A stretch of DNA of 64,000 nt from CAVURS01 sp963795385 (GCA_963795385.1 CAWCHK010000002.1:1-64000), one strand, 5' to 3'; shown: positions 9,552 to 20,567, counted from the stretch's first letter. Notes: generated by a model not told the origin, from the letters alone. Program-made: numbers and translations.

Positions 9552-11604
9552 TCATGATTTGAAGTACCACGTCTCCGGGTGGGAGTTGCCCGGTGTCCGG
9601 CAGTGCTGCGCATTGCATACGCGGCTTGCGATGTTGCCCAGCTTGTTGCTGACCAGCCGCACGCCCAGGCCGGCCGGCGATTGTCCGACCGTGCCGATGC
9701 CGTATTGCTGGTCAACCAGGATCTTCCAGATCTCCTGTGCATTGTGGTTGCGCCCGTCGGCTTTCAAGCCGGACGCCTCACTGTAAAGCTCGAAGATCTT
9801 CAGGATATTCGGGTCGTCCGGTTTCGTCCCCTGCTTGCCACCGGAGGAGAACCACGTCGCATATTCCGGACCGAAAGCCGCGCCAGGAATGACCGGGACC
9901 GCCCAGGTCGGGAACAGGTAGAGAAGCTCCGTTCCGCCGTTATTCCACACGAACAACTGATGCTCGTTGTTGGTCTCCTTCGCGAAACCAAGCCCGCGCT
10001 CCATCTCCTTCACATCAGCCTGGATGCCGATCTTGCGCCACTGATCGGCGACCATTTCCGACAGCTTCGGGTACGGCAGGAACGCCGCGATCGCGATCAC
10101 CTGAAGCCGCAGCCGCTCGCCGTTGTCGGTGCGCACGCGGAACCCATCGCCGTCCTTCTTCGCCAGCCCGATCTTGTCGAGCATCGCATTGGCCTGCGCC
10201 ACATCCAGCACGGACCACTTCTTGCGCCAGTCCGGCCCCGGGCTTTGCGGCATGGTTTCGCCGGGCGCAGGCGAACCAGGCGTTCCCACGCCGAGCCAGA
10301 ACGTCTCGTTCAACTGGTCCCGATCGATGCCCAGCGACAACGCGCGGCGGAAATCCGCGTTGGTCAGCCACTTCCGGATCTCGGCGTCGCCCGTGTAGCT
10401 CTGGTTCACGTGGAACATGAAGTCGGAGCCGGCGAACCCAAGATCGAGATGGACCTTGTAGTTCCCCTTGTCCTGGTTCTCCAGCAGCACCGGCAGCTTG
10501 CCCAGATCGATATGCCGCTCCTGCTCATCGTATTCGCCGGCCATCGCGCGCAGATTTACGACCTCGAGATTCTCCGCCAGGGTGAACTGGATATGGTCGA
10601 AATAGGGTAGCTGGTTCCCGGCCGTATCCACCGCGTAGTAGTACGGGTTCCGTTCGAGCAGCCAGATCGGGTTGTTGATCGGCCGCACGGTGCGCCAAGG
10701 CCCGAGCACCGGCAGATCCGGGATTCAACTCCCAGTCCTTCTTGAAGTGCAGCATCTGCACCCAGCTATCGAAGCCCTCCCGCTTGGCGGCAGCGTTCAC
10801 CGTCTCGACCGACGAATACTTCGGCAGGAATTGCTTGAGGTACTGTTTCGGCGCGTACGCTCCGAAGCTGACCTTGGCGGCCTGACGCACGGCCTGTCCG
10901 CCACCCATCGCCGTATCGCCGGCCATGATGTCCTCGAACAGGAAATACGGCACCTCCCATTCCCAGCGCACCGTGGTTTCGTCCACCTTCACCATGCGGC
11001 CAGGCTTGCCGCCCGGGCGCATTTCCGGTGTCGGCGTTGGAACGATTTCCGGATTGCCGTAGATGTCCTCGAACCAGAAGATGAAATCGTCGGCGGTGAA
11101 CGGCGAGCCGTCCGACCACCGCATGCCCTTGCGAAGATGCAGCGTGTAGGCTTTGCCGTCATCGCTCAGGTCGTAACCCTTGGCCATGCTGGGCACGATC
11201 TTGCTGCCGTCCGCACTCCAGTGCAGCGGCTTGTCGGATGACTGGATGCGGTTGCCGTTCTCACCGTCCGCGGGTCCGGTGAACGCGCGCCGCCAGGTGC
11301 CGCCGTATTTGCCGATCTCGTTCAGCGGCTGCCACACCATGGGTTCGGCCGGGATGCGTTGCTCCACCGGGGGCAGCTTCCCGGCCTTCACCATGTCGGT
11401 CAGCATCGGTGCTTCGGAGAACTTCTTCGGCATCTTCGCGGGATCGGTGACCATCGTCGGTCCCTGGACCTCGCCGACGAGGCCCGATTGCGACAGGCTG
11501 CTCTGTGCGGCCTCGGCGATTGCGCTGCGCAGGAACTCCATCGCCACCGGGCTGGCGGCCAGGCTCGCGAGCATGGCACGGCGTGACAAGTTGGATTTCG
11601 ACAT
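9552..11604 (-). CDS. Extracellular solute-binding protein family 5 (peptide/opine ABC importer), frameshifted
   Basis: About 680 aa from MSKSNLSRRAMLASLA, whose Ser-Arg-Arg-x-x-Leu suggests a Tat signal. The family 5 motif region is LHLRKGMRWSDGSPFTADD near residue 175. One frame change near 10715-10725 (KKDWELNP, then LGPWRTVRPINNP) is needed. Further landmarks are NPYYYAVDTAGNQLPYFD and LTNADFRRALSLGIDRDQ. The protein is longer than DppA (about 535 aa), matching the large-substrate subgroup seen with opine or microcin-type transporters. It lies directly upstream of the two permeases and two ATPases and would deliver substrate to them. Confidence 0.88.
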
Positions 11605-11671
11605 GGACGTTTCCCTGCAACGAAGTGTTGCGGGCAATCTACCGGTGCGGCGTGCCACATGCCAGGGGCGT

Positions 11672-12421
11672 TCAGAGCATAACTGTGCCGCCGTCGACCG
11701 CAATCGTTTGTCCTGTAACAAAACAACTCCCGTCGGAGATCAGCCACGCCACGGTGCCGGTCAGGTCCGCCGGTTCCAGCGTGCGCTGGATCGATTGCCC
11801 GGCCCGGATCACCTCCAGGCCTCGATCCAGCCGATCACCGAAGAATTCCGCGGTGCCTTCGGTTATCACTGCGCTTGGCGCCAGCGCATTGACGCGAATG
11901 TTGTCGCGCCCCAGCTCTCGGGCCAGCCCGCGGGTCAAGCCGATGACCGCCGCCTTCGACGTGGTGTAGTGCAGCGCGAACGGCATACCGTAGGTTGCGG
12001 CGAGCGAGGCGACATTGATGATCGATCCGCCACCCGACTGACGCATCGCCGGCACCGCCGCCTTGCAGCAATTCCAGATGCCCTTGACGTTCACCGCCAT
12101 TGCCGCGTCCCAGTCGGCCTCGGCGATCTGGTTGAACCGGCCGCCGCGCAGCGAGCCATAAAGCGCCGCGTTGTTGATCAGCGCATCGACGCGGCCGAAG
12201 CGCTCCATTGCCTGTTCCACCATCGAATCGGCCGAGGCGATGTCGGTCACATCCAGGCGCACGCCGAACGCGCCATTGCCCGCGGCATCAGCAGCGGTCG
12301 TGCAATCGGCAACATCACCCGCGACGACGCGTGCGCCGGCCTGTCCAAGGGCGCGGGCATACTCGAAGCCGAGACCGCGTGCGGCGCCCGTGATCAGCAC
12401 CACCTTGTCTGCAACGCTCAT
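11672..12421 (-). CDS. Short-chain dehydrogenase/reductase
   Basis: Intact, 249 aa. The NAD(P) motif TGAARGLG lies near residue 12, LDVTD near 57, NNA near 85, the active-site Ser in NVASLA, and catalytic YTTSK near 152. The C-terminus has the usual FVTGQTIAVDGGTV. It probably acts on a small alcohol or keto substrate; the exact substrate is not visible. It sits between the FAD oxidoreductase and the binding-protein gene on the same strand, suggesting that it processes the compound the ABC system imports. Confidence 0.9.
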   Translation of the reverse strand: MSVADKVVLITGAARGLGFEYARALGQAGARVVAGDVADCTTAADAAGNGAFGVRLDVTDIASADSMVEQAMERFGRVDALINNAALYGSLRGGRFNQIAEADWDAAMAVNVKGIWNCCKAAVPAMRQSGGGSIINVASLAATYGMPFALHYTTSKAAVIGLTRGLARELGRDNIRVNALAPSAVITEGTAEFFGDRLDRGLEVIRAGQSIQRTLEPADLTGTVAWLISDGSCFVTGQTIAVDGGTVML

Positions 12422-12436
12422 GGCTGTTTCCTCCGT

Positions 12437-13753
12437 TCACGCCGCGCGCCGCAACCGGTAGTCGTCCACCATGTCGCGCACGCGGTAGACCTGCACCAGG
12501 CCACGTATCAGCGTCGGCGCGATGCGATGCCAGCCTAGCGCGCGCATCGGCGTCACCGGAAACACCGTCGCATCATCGCGCGCACCGCGCACCAGCGTTG
12601 CCAGATCGCGCCCCATCATCGTCGCCGCCGCAATGCCGCGCCCGTTGTATCCAAGCCCGGCAAACAGCCCAGGTGCCAACTCGTGCAGCCGAGGGAAATG
12701 GTCGGTCGTCATCGCCACCCAGCCGGTCCAGGCCTGCTGCCACTTCACCGTGCCAAGCTGCGGAAACAACCGCCTGATGCGCGCATCGACGCGTGCCCAG
12801 TCGGCACGAGGTTCGGCGCCGAAGCTCGGGCCATGCGCGCTGGCGTGCAGCCGGCCGTCCGGCAGCATGCGCGCGCCGGAATACAGCAGCCGTGTATCGG
12901 TCAGCGACTGCCGATACGGCAGGATCGAGCGGCTCACATTGTCCGACAGCGGCGCGCTGACGAAGCCATGCCCGCGCATCGGGATGATGCTCTCGCGCAA
13001 TCCCGGCCACAGGTCGGTGGTATAGGCGTTCGTAGCGATGACCACGTTGTCCGCGGTAACGCCGGCGCCGCCGGCATCGACCGCCCATTTCCCATCGCGC
13101 CGCGTCAGGCCGCGGACGGCGGTTCGCGTATGCAGGGTCGCTCCCGCCTTTGCCGCGGCATGCGCCAGCCCGCGCACATACGCGAACGGATTGATGTTGC
13201 CGCCGCGCCGATCGAGCGACGCCGCCGGATACAGCGGGGAACCGATGGCCTCGGCGCAGGCGGTGCCTTCCAGCATCTCCACCGGCGCGCCGCGCTGCTG
13301 CCAGTACTGCGTGCGGCGCTCCAGATTGCGGCGGCCGCCCGGTGAATGCGCGGCGAAGATCAAGCCCGATCGCGTCGGCCAGCATTCGATGCGATGGCGG
13401 AAGATCAGCTCGAACACCAGATCCGGCCCGGCGGCGACAGCATCGATGATGCGCGTGCCGCGTTCGGTTCCATAGTGCCGCAGGATCGCCGGCTCGCCGA
13501 GCTTCAGGTACGGCACGACCTGCCCGAACGCGCGCCCCGATGCGCCCCAGCCGATCTCCTTCGCTTCCAGCACGGCGACGTCGATGCCCGCCTCCGCGAG
13601 ATGCAGTGCGGTGGAAAGCCCGGTGAAGCCGCCGCCGATCACCGCGACGGCGACATGACGCCACTCCTCGAGCGGCTGCGTGGGCGGTGGCGGCGGTGCC
13701 GCACGCACATAGACATCGGGCGGTCCCGATTGATCGGACAATGGCTGATACAT
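12437..13753 (-). CDS. FAD-dependent amine/amino-acid oxidoreductase (DAO family)
   Basis: 438 aa from MYQPLSDQSGPPDVYV at 13753, intact. The dinucleotide-binding motif VIGGGFTGLSTALHLAEAG, then EAKEIGWGASGRAFG, is the glycine-oxidase/gamma-glutamylputrescine-oxidase style N-terminus. GLGYNGRGIAAATMMGRD near residue 380 is the C-terminal FAD contact. It oxidises a C-N bond of an amine or imino acid. A longer in-frame opening upstream to 14398 lies antisense to the aminotransferase and is not coding. It is the first gene of the minus-strand run that leads into the ABC importer, divergent from the aminotransferase, which suggests a shared catabolic regulon. Confidence 0.88.
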   Translation of the reverse strand: MYQPLSDQSGPPDVYVRAAPPPPPTQPLEEWRHVAVAVIGGGFTGLSTALHLAEAGIDVAVLEAKEIGWGASGRAFGQVVPYLKLGEPAILRHYGTERGTRIIDAVAAGPDLVFELIFRHRIECWPTRSGLIFAAHSPGGRRNLERRTQYWQQRGAPVEMLEGTACAEAIGSPLYPAASLDRRGGNINPFAYVRGLAHAAAKAGATLHTRTAVRGLTRRDGKWAVDAGGAGVTADNVVIATNAYTTDLWPGLRESIIPMRGHGFVSAPLSDNVSRSILPYRQSLTDTRLLYSGARMLPDGRLHASAHGPSFGAEPRADWARVDARIRRLFPQLGTVKWQQAWTGWVAMTTDHFPRLHELAPGLFAGLGYNGRGIAAATMMGRDLATLVRGARDDATVFPVTPMRALGWHRIAPTLIRGLVQVYRVRDMVDDYRLRRAA

Positions 13754-13810
13754 GCTCGGGACGATGCGGCCGGTTGCCGGGATGCGCAACCCGACGCTAG
13801 GTTCTGCGCC

Positions 13811-15012
13811 ATGCAAATCACCGCCGAACGCCTCGACCGCATCAGCCCAAGCCAGACGATTGCCGTGCGGCAGAAGGTCGCGGCGCTGAAACGCGAGGGT
13901 CGCGATGTGCTCGGCGTATCGTCGGGCGAGCCCGATTTCAACACGCCGCAGCACGTGAAGGATGCGGCGATCCGTGCGATCGAAGCCGGCGAGACGAAAT
14001 ACACCGACGTCGCCGGCACGCCCGAACTGCGCCGTGCGGTGGCGGACAAATTCCGCCGCGATTCCGGCATCGACTACCGCCCGGAGGAGATCATCATCTC
14101 GACGGGCGCCAAGCAGGTGATGTTCAACGCCATGCTCGCCACGTTGAACGAGGGCGACGAGGCGATCATTCCGACCCCGTGCTGGGTCAGCTACCCCGAC
14201 ATCGTTGCGCTCGCCGGCGGCAAGCCGGTGTTCGTGCCTTGCGGCCAGAACCACGGCTTCAAACTGCGCGCGGACGACCTGGAAGCCGCCATCACGCCGC
14301 GAACGCGCTGGTTCATCCTGAACAATCCCTGCAATCCCACCGGTGCCGCCTATACCGCCGCTGATCTGCGCCCGCTGTGCGACGTGCTGCTGCGCCATCC
14401 CGATGTCTGGGTGCTGACCGACGACATCTACGAGAAGATCGCCTACGACGAAACGCCCGCGACGATCGTGCAGGTGGAGCCTCGGCTGAAGGACCGCACC
14501 ATCACGATGAACGGCGTTTCCAAGGCCTACGCGATGACCGGTTGGCGCATCGGCTTCGCGGGCGCGCCGCTGCCGTTGATCAAGGCGATGGACAAGCTGC
14601 AGAGCCAGTCCACCTCCAACACATCATCCATCGGCCAGGCCGCGGCACTGGCGGCGCTGACCGGGCCGACCGATTTCATCGACACACATGGTCGCGTGCC
14701 TTCCGCCAGCGCCGCGACATCGTGGTGGAGATGCTGAACGCCGCGCCGGGCATCACGTGCCACAAACCTGAAGGCACGTTCTACGTGTTTCCCTCGATGG
14801 CCGGCTGCCTCCACAAGACCACGCCGCACGGCATGCGCATTACAGACGATCTGGCGTTCGTCACGGCACTGCTGGAGGAGGAAGGTGTCGCACTGGTGCA
14901 TGGCACGGTGTTCCTATGCCCGAACCATTTCCGCCTGAGCTACGCGACCGACACCGAAACGCTGCGCGAAGCGTGCGCACGCATCCAACGCTTCTGCCGC
15001 AGCCTGCGCTGA
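13811..15012 (+). CDS. Class I/II pyridoxal-phosphate aminotransferase (aspartate aminotransferase type), frameshifted
   Basis: About 400 aa from MQITAERLDRISPSQTIAV. SSGEPDFNTPQHV, NNPCNPTGAAYT, DDIYEKIAYDE and SKAYAMTGWRIGFAG (PLP Lys in SKAYAMTG) identify the AspC-like branch of the alphaproteobacteria. A single frame change near 14690 joins GPTDFIDTH to the Arg-rich segment before IVVEMLNAAPGITCHKP. The C-terminus ends in FRLSYATDTETLREACARI. It transfers an amino group between an L-amino acid and 2-oxoglutarate. Divergent from the FAD oxidoreductase with a 57-base gap. Confidence 0.9.
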
Positions 15013-15033
15013 CACTCGAAGAGGAAACATCCA

Positions 15034-16094
15034 ATGGCGCCCAATGCAAAGCGCGTGTTCTACGTGAAGTATCTGTCTGGCCCGGTGTTCGGCGAGATCC
15101 TGGCGAAGCGTCCCGACATCCAGCTCGACAAACTGGAGAACGAAACGCCGGACGCGGAAGCCGAACCGGTTCTGTCGCAGGCGCACGCCTATCAGATCGG
15201 TGCCTCGCGCCAGGTCATCGGCAAGCACTTGCAGGTCACCGATGCGCTGCTGGCGAAGACGCCGAACCTTGTCGCGGTGTCATCGAACGGCGCCGGCTAC
15301 GACACGATCGACGTGGATGCGTGCACGCGCCAGGGCATCATCGTGGTCAACCAATCCGGCGGCAACAAGGAAGCCGTGGCGGAGCACGCGTTGGCGATGA
15401 TGCTGACGCTGTCGAAGCGGATCATCGAGGTCGATCGGCGCATGCGCCGCGGTCCCGGCATTCCGCGCAACGACTACATCGGCACCGAACTGCTCGACAA
15501 GACCATCGGCATCATCGGCATCGGCAATGTCGGTGGTCGGCTGGCCGAGTTGTGCAAGGGCCTGTTCCGCATGCGCGTGCTGGCCTACGACCCGCATCTG
15601 ACCGCCGAACAGATCGCCGCGAAGGGCGCGGAGAAAGTGGCGACGCTCGACGAAATGCTGCGCCAGGCGGACTACGTCTCGGTGAACTGCCCCGTACACG
15701 CGCGAAACCAAGAACATGATGGGCGCGCCGCGAATTCGCGCTGATGCAGAAGCACGCATATTTCGTCACCACCGCGCGCGGCGGCATCCATGATGAGGAT
15801 GCGCTGGCCGCCGCGCTGACCGCGAAGCAGATCGCCGGCGCGGGACTGGATGTCTGGGAGGACGAACCGCCGCCGCACGACCACAAGCTGATGGCGTTCG
15901 ACAACGTGCTGGTCAGCCCGCACACCGCCGGCGCAACGGTCGAATCGCGCGACAACATGGCACGGTTCGCCGCCGAGCAGTTGATCGACATCCTGGACGG
16001 CAAGCGCCCGCCGCGGCTGATCAACCCCGACGTCTGGCCAGCCTACTGCGACCGCTTCGAGCGCATCATGGGGGCAAGGCCCAGCGGCGGATAG
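15034..16094 (+). CDS. D-2-hydroxyacid dehydrogenase, frameshifted
   Basis: About 353 aa. ATG at 15034 has GAGGAAA upstream. The Rossmann motif GIIGIGNVGGRLAELCKG lies near residue 150. Catalytic residues are the Arg in VTTARGG, the Glu in LDVWEDEP and the His in VSPHTAGAT. The frame breaks near 15700: YVSVNCP is followed by a 1-base error, after which FALMQKHAYFVTTA resumes. It interconverts a 2-oxoacid and a D-2-hydroxyacid with NAD(P)H. It lies 21 bases after the aminotransferase, so a transaminase/dehydrogenase pair acting on one carbon skeleton is plausible. Confidence 0.88.
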
Positions 16095-16107
16095 CGCCGC
16101 CACCGCG

Positions 16108-16692
16108 ATGCGCGAGCTTCGCGATGACCCGATCCTCGCCTTGTGGCTGGTCTGGGCCATCTATTGGTGCGTTGCCGGCCTCAGCGCGAAGACGACGAGC
16201 CGTCGCGAGGGCGTCGCGTCGCGGCTGACGCACATGGTTCCGCTGCTGCTTGGCGTCGCCATCATGATGTCGCCGCGTCTGGCCGGCCCCTATCTGGCGA
16301 TGCGCTACCTGCCGCGTGCGCCGTGGCTGTTCTGGCTGGGCTTCGCCCTGGTGGCGATCGGGCTTGGCTTTAGCGTTCTCGCGCGCGTCTGGCTCGGCGG
16401 CAACTGGAGCGGGCTGGTCACGCTGAAGCAGGACCACGAACTGATCCGCAGCGGGCCATATAGCTTCGTGCGGCATCCGATCTACACGGGGATACTGCTT
16501 GCGGTGCTTGGTTCGGCGATCGCAATGGGTGAATGGCGGGGCCTGCTGGGTCTGGCGCTGTTCACCGGCGCGTTCCTGCACAAGATCCAGATCGAGGAGC
16601 AGTTCATGACGGCGCAATTCGGCGCGGACTACGCGCGCTATCGAAACGAGGTGCCTGCGCTGATCCCGATGCCTCGCCGCCGTGGCGGCTGA
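16108..16692 (+). CDS. Isoprenylcysteine carboxyl-methyltransferase (ICMT)-like membrane protein
   Basis: 194 aa, intact, with four to five hydrophobic segments. The family core is HELIRSGPYSFVRHPIYTG near residues 110-128, and EEQFMTAQFGADYARYRNEV near the C-terminus, matching the PEMT/ICMT fold that binds S-adenosylmethionine at the membrane face. The bacterial substrate is usually unknown. It begins 14 bases after the dehydrogenase stop. Confidence 0.85.
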   Translation: MRELRDDPILALWLVWAIYWCVAGLSAKTTSRREGVASRLTHMVPLLLGVAIMMSPRLAGPYLAMRYLPRAPWLFWLGFALVAIGLGFSVLARVWLGGNWSGLVTLKQDHELIRSGPYSFVRHPIYTGILLAVLGSAIAMGEWRGLLGLALFTGAFLHKIQIEEQFMTAQFGADYARYRNEVPALIPMPRRRGG

Positions 16693-17113
16693 CGTTCAGT
16701 GGCGGTACCTGGCTGCGCGCGGCACTCGTATCGTAACCGCCCGCAAGTGCCGTGTAGCGGAACATCAGGTCATGGAACGCCGCCGCGCTTTCCCGTGTCG
16801 CAGCGCGCGCTGCCAGTTGGCCGAACTCAGCCGCGATTTCCAACAGCATCGGCGGCGTCATCAGTGAAGGTGGCGGCGGCGGTGTGACGCCATGTCGGAT
16901 TTGCACCGACTTCAACCGGAGACTGTCCGCCCGTGTCTCGCGGCACCTGATCTGTGCCGCACGGGCTTCCTCGATCGTCTTTGCAGTCGCCTGTCGAATT
17001 TCGCTGTTACGCTGCAGCAATTCAGCATTCCGCGCGAGGGTCCGCTCGGCATGCATCAGCAGCCACGCGACCTGCCGATCCAATGAACCGGAAGCGTACA
17101 TGGCGGCGATCAT
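16604..17113 (-). CDS. Hypothetical protein with helical N-terminal half
   Basis: Up to about 170 aa from MIAAMYASGSLDRQVA (17113) or MYASGSLDRQVAWLL (17101). Residues about 10-65 are rich in Ala, Glu, Arg and Gln in a pattern fitting a coiled coil (RNSEIRQATAKTIEEARA). A Pro-rich hinge (PPPPPSLMTPP) and a second helical part (EIAAEFGQLAARAATRESAA) follow. I do not recognise a family. The last 30 codons overlap the 3' end of the methyltransferase gene on the other strand, so the true stop may be a little earlier. Confidence 0.5.
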   Translation of the reverse strand: MIAAMYASGSLDRQVAWLLMHAERTLARNAELLQRNSEIRQATAKTIEEARAAQIRCRETRADSLRLKSVQIRHGVTPPPPPSLMTPPMLLEIAAEFGQLAARAATRESAAAFHDLMFRYTALAGGYDTSAARSQVPPLNVSRHGGEASGSAQAPRFDSARSPRRIAPS

Positions 17114-17203
17114 AACCGAAATTGATTGACTATGCGAGGGTTGAGCACGCCCCGTCTGGCAAGCAAGATCGCCGCGAATTCCAAGACGATAGGAAAACGA
17201 ACG

Positions 17204-18787
17204 ATGCTGAGCCGATACCGCCTGCTGGCTGCCTGCCTCTCCGGCGCGATCCTGACGGCCGCCACGGCCACAGCCGCGGTCGCGACCGATCTTACCATCG
17301 GCCGTGCCACCGAGCAGAACTCGCTGGACCCACAGTTCTCCGACCTCGGCAACGACGTCGCAACCGCCGAGAACATGTTCGAGAGCCTGATCGAGTTCGA
17401 CGCGAAACTTGGCATTCACCCCAAGCTGGCCGTCACGTGGCAGGTCGTGGATCCGCTGACCTGGGAACTCAAGCTCCGCCCCAACGTCAGCTTCCACGAT
17501 GGCACGCCCTTCACCGGTGATGACGTCGCGTTCTCGCTGAAGCGCGCGCGCGACGTGCCGAACAGCCCCGGCCCGCTCGCCAGCTTCGTGCGTCCGGTGA
17601 AGGAAACCGAGGTGATCGACAAGCTCACCATCCGCATCCACACCGACCAGCCGACCCCGCTGCTGATGGATATGGTGGGTCGTATCTTCATCGTGCCGGC
17701 GAAGCTCGGTGCCTCCGTCACCACCGCCGACTTCGCCGCCGGCAAGGCGATGATCGGCACCGGGGCGTATCGTTTCAAACAGTCGATCCCCGGCGACAAG
17801 GTCGTGATGGAGGCCAATCCAAACTACTGGGGCGAGAAGCCGGAGTTCAACACGGTCACCCTGAAGTTCCTCAGCAACCCCGCCGCGCGCAGCGCCGCGC
17901 TGCTGTCCGGCGCCGTCGATGTGATCGAGCAGATCCCGCCGTCCGACATCTCGGTGTTCCAGAACCGCCAGGACGTGGCGCTGTATTCGATAACCTCGAC
18001 GCGGCTGATCTATCTCGCGATGGATCAGGGGCGCGACGACAGCCCGTTCCTGACCGACAAGGACGGTGCGCCGCTGAAGGTGAACCCACTGAAAGATCGC
18101 CGTGTCCGTCTGGCACTTTCCAAGATGATCAACCGTCAGGCGATCGTCGACCGCGTTGTCGCCGGCGCGGGCGAGGCGGCCGGCCAGCTCGTCCCGGAAG
18201 GCATGGGTGGCTACGATCCATCGCTGCAACCGGTGGCGTTCGATCCGGAGGGTGCCAAGAAGCTGCTGTCGGACGCCGGCTACCCGGCAGGCTTCGGCGT
18301 GACAGTGCACGGCTCCAACAATCGTTTCCCCAACGATTCGCAGCTTGCCCAGGCGCTGGGCCAGATGTTCTCACGCGGCGGCTTGAAGGTGAACGGCGTC
18401 GAGGTGCTGCCCTACAACGTCTACGCCCCCGGCGCGACGGCACGGAAATACAGCTTGTTCCTGTTCAGCTACGGCAGTGTGGCGAGCAGCTCGCTGAATG
18501 GACTGTCCGGTGTCGTGGCGAGCTATGACAAGGACGCCGGCACCGGTTCGCTCAATCGGGCGCGGTATTCCAACCCTGCCTTCGACGCGATGCTGAAACA
18601 GGCGGCCGCGGAATTCGACGAGGCGAAACGCAACAAGCTGCTCGCTGATGCGACGCGCGTGGCGATGGAGGACGCGGGCATCCTGCCGCTGTATTGGCAG
18701 AAACTGTACCGGGCGGCGCGCAAGGGGTTCGTCGTTGATCCCGACCGCGGCAAGTCCACGGCGGCGCGGTTCGTCACTGCAAAGTAG
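17204..18787 (+). CDS. Extracellular solute-binding protein family 5 (peptide/nickel type)
   Basis: Intact, 527 aa. MLSRYRLLAACLSGAILTAA is a Sec signal peptide with a probable cut after ATAAVA. LRPNVSFHDGTPFTGDDVAF near residue 90 is the family 5 signature. The C-terminus has the usual ILPLYWQKLYRAARKGF. No permease or ATPase gene lies next to it; it may share the transporter encoded at 5088-9424 or belong to one outside the window. Start MLSRYRLL was chosen over 17126 because only it yields a proper signal peptide. Confidence 0.9.
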   Translation: MLSRYRLLAACLSGAILTAATATAAVATDLTIGRATEQNSLDPQFSDLGNDVATAENMFESLIEFDAKLGIHPKLAVTWQVVDPLTWELKLRPNVSFHDGTPFTGDDVAFSLKRARDVPNSPGPLASFVRPVKETEVIDKLTIRIHTDQPTPLLMDMVGRIFIVPAKLGASVTTADFAAGKAMIGTGAYRFKQSIPGDKVVMEANPNYWGEKPEFNTVTLKFLSNPAARSAALLSGAVDVIEQIPPSDISVFQNRQDVALYSITSTRLIYLAMDQGRDDSPFLTDKDGAPLKVNPLKDRRVRLALSKMINRQAIVDRVVAGAGEAAGQLVPEGMGGYDPSLQPVAFDPEGAKKLLSDAGYPAGFGVTVHGSNNRFPNDSQLAQALGQMFSRGGLKVNGVEVLPYNVYAPGATARKYSLFLFSYGSVASSSLNGLSGVVASYDKDAGTGSLNRARYSNPAFDAMLKQAAAEFDEAKRNKLLADATRVAMEDAGILPLYWQKLYRAARKGFVVDPDRGKSTAARFVTAK

Positions 18788-18868
18788 CAGGGAACCGTGC
18801 GCCTCGCTTTGCCGCCGCTGCGTCGCTGCGCTAGAGTTCGGCCAACCATCCCACCCGGGAGACGACAC

Positions 18869-19781
18869 ATGCTCACCGTTGAACCCACCGGCGCAATCCT
18901 CGGCGCGACGATCCATGGCATCGACGTAAAGCACCTGACGGATCGCGACTTCGCCGAGATCCTGCTGGCGCTAGGCAACCACGGCGTGCTGCGCTTTCCC
19001 GACCAGCAGATCGACATGGGCGACCTCCGCACGCTTCTCGGAGCGCTTCGGCGAAATCCAGGGCCCCAGCTCCGCGCCCGATGTCGCGAAGGACAACTAT
19101 GCCCATGTCGGCACGCTCTCGAACCTGAAGCAGGACGGCAAATACGTCGGCCTGCCGGATGCCGGCCAGGACTGGCACACCGACATGTCGTATCGCGACG
19201 TGATGGGCTTCGTGAACGTGCTGTATGGCATCCGCATTCCGCGCCGCAACGGCGTGCCGCTCGGCGGCACCGAGTTCTCCAACATGCATGCCGTCTACGA
19301 CGCGCTGCCGGCTGACATCAGGACGCGGCTTGCCGACGCCACCGCGACGCACAACTTCGAGAAATTCTGGGAGCACATGCGCCGCAACAAGGCGAGCGAG
19401 CGCCCGCCGATGTCCGACCTGCAACGCAAGCAGCGGCCGCCGGTGGTGCATCCGCTGTTCCTCACGCACCCGATCACCGGCCGCAAGGTGCTGTACTGCA
19501 ACCCCGGCTACACGATGCGCATCAACGAACTGTCGGAGCGTGAGAGCGACGAGATGCTGGAGTACCTGTTCGACTTCCAGCTCGAGCAGCGTTTCCGCTA
19601 CACGCACACCTGGAACGAGAACGACCTGCTGGTGTGGGACCACCTCGGCACCATCCATCGCGCCATCGCCGATTACGGGCCGGACGAGATCAGGCTGATG
19701 CGCCGCTGCCAGGTGATGGCGACCAAGGTGTTCGATCCCGACTTCCTGCGCCCGGTGCGCGAACTGGCAGAGGTGGCCTGA
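18869..19781 (+). CDS. TauD/TfdA-family Fe(II)/2-oxoglutarate dioxygenase, frameshifted
   Basis: About 303 aa from MLTVEPTGAILGATIHGID. The metal ligands are the His and Asp of WHTDMSY and the His of LGTIHRAIADY; the 2-oxoglutarate Arg is in RLMRRCQVM. One indel near 19035-19045 separates the first 55 residues from the segment beginning FGEIQG. The family hydroxylates small acids such as taurine or 2,4-D. The stop and the next ATG are one base apart, so it is in an operon with the FAH-family gene. Confidence 0.87.
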
Positions 19782-19782
19782 C

Positions 19783-20567
19783 ATGCGCTGGATCCGCTTC
19801 ACCGCCAACGGCCGCACGTCCTACGGCTCGCTCGCCGGCGACACGGTGACCGAGGTCAGCGGCGAGCCCTGGGCCAACCCACACCCCCACCGGCAAGACC
19901 CACAAGCTCGCCGACGTGACGCTGGAAGTCCCGGTGATCCCGCGCACATTCTATGCCGCGGGCATCAACTACGCCGCGCACATCCGCGAAATGGCCGCCA
20001 AGCGCGGCGTGGAGCCGGTATTCCCGGAAAAGGCCGACATCGGCTACCGCGCCAACAACGCGCTGGTCGCGCACGACCAGGACGTGGTGATCCCCAAGGA
20101 CGCCACCGAGAAGATCAACTACGAAGGCGAGCTCGTCGTCGTCATCGGCAAGCAGGCGAAGCATCTGTCGAAGGCCGACGCGATGTCCTGCATCTTCGGC
20201 TACACCGATCGGCAACGACGTGAGCGAGCGCACCTGGCAGCGCGGCGACCGCACGTTCTGGCGCGGCAAGAACACCGATACGTTCAAGCCGATGGGTCCG
20301 TGGATCGACACCGATGTGAACATCGACGCGATGGACACCATCGTCCGGGTCAACGGCCGCGAGGACATCCGTTTCAAGACCAACGACATGATCTTCGACA
20401 TCCCCACCTATATCGAGGCGATGACGCGCTACCTCACCCTGTATCCCGGCGACGTCATCTGGATGGGCACCGACGGCACCTCCCCCGACCTGAAGCACGG
20501 CGATGTCGTGGAGGTGGAACTCACCGGCCTGGGCGTGTTGCGCAATCGCTTCGTGCGGGAGGAATAA
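19783..20567 (+). CDS. Fumarylacetoacetate hydrolase family protein, frameshifted
   Basis: About 260 aa from MRWIRFTANGRTSYGS. The FAH fold motifs are FYAAGINYAAHI, KINYEGELVVVIGK (metal-binding Glu residues), GNDVSERTWQRGD and PGDVIWMGTDGTSP. Frame changes are needed near 19885 and 20210. FAH-family enzymes cleave or decarboxylate beta-diketo acids. With the dioxygenase one base upstream, it probably finishes breakdown of the same compound. Confidence 0.88.
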
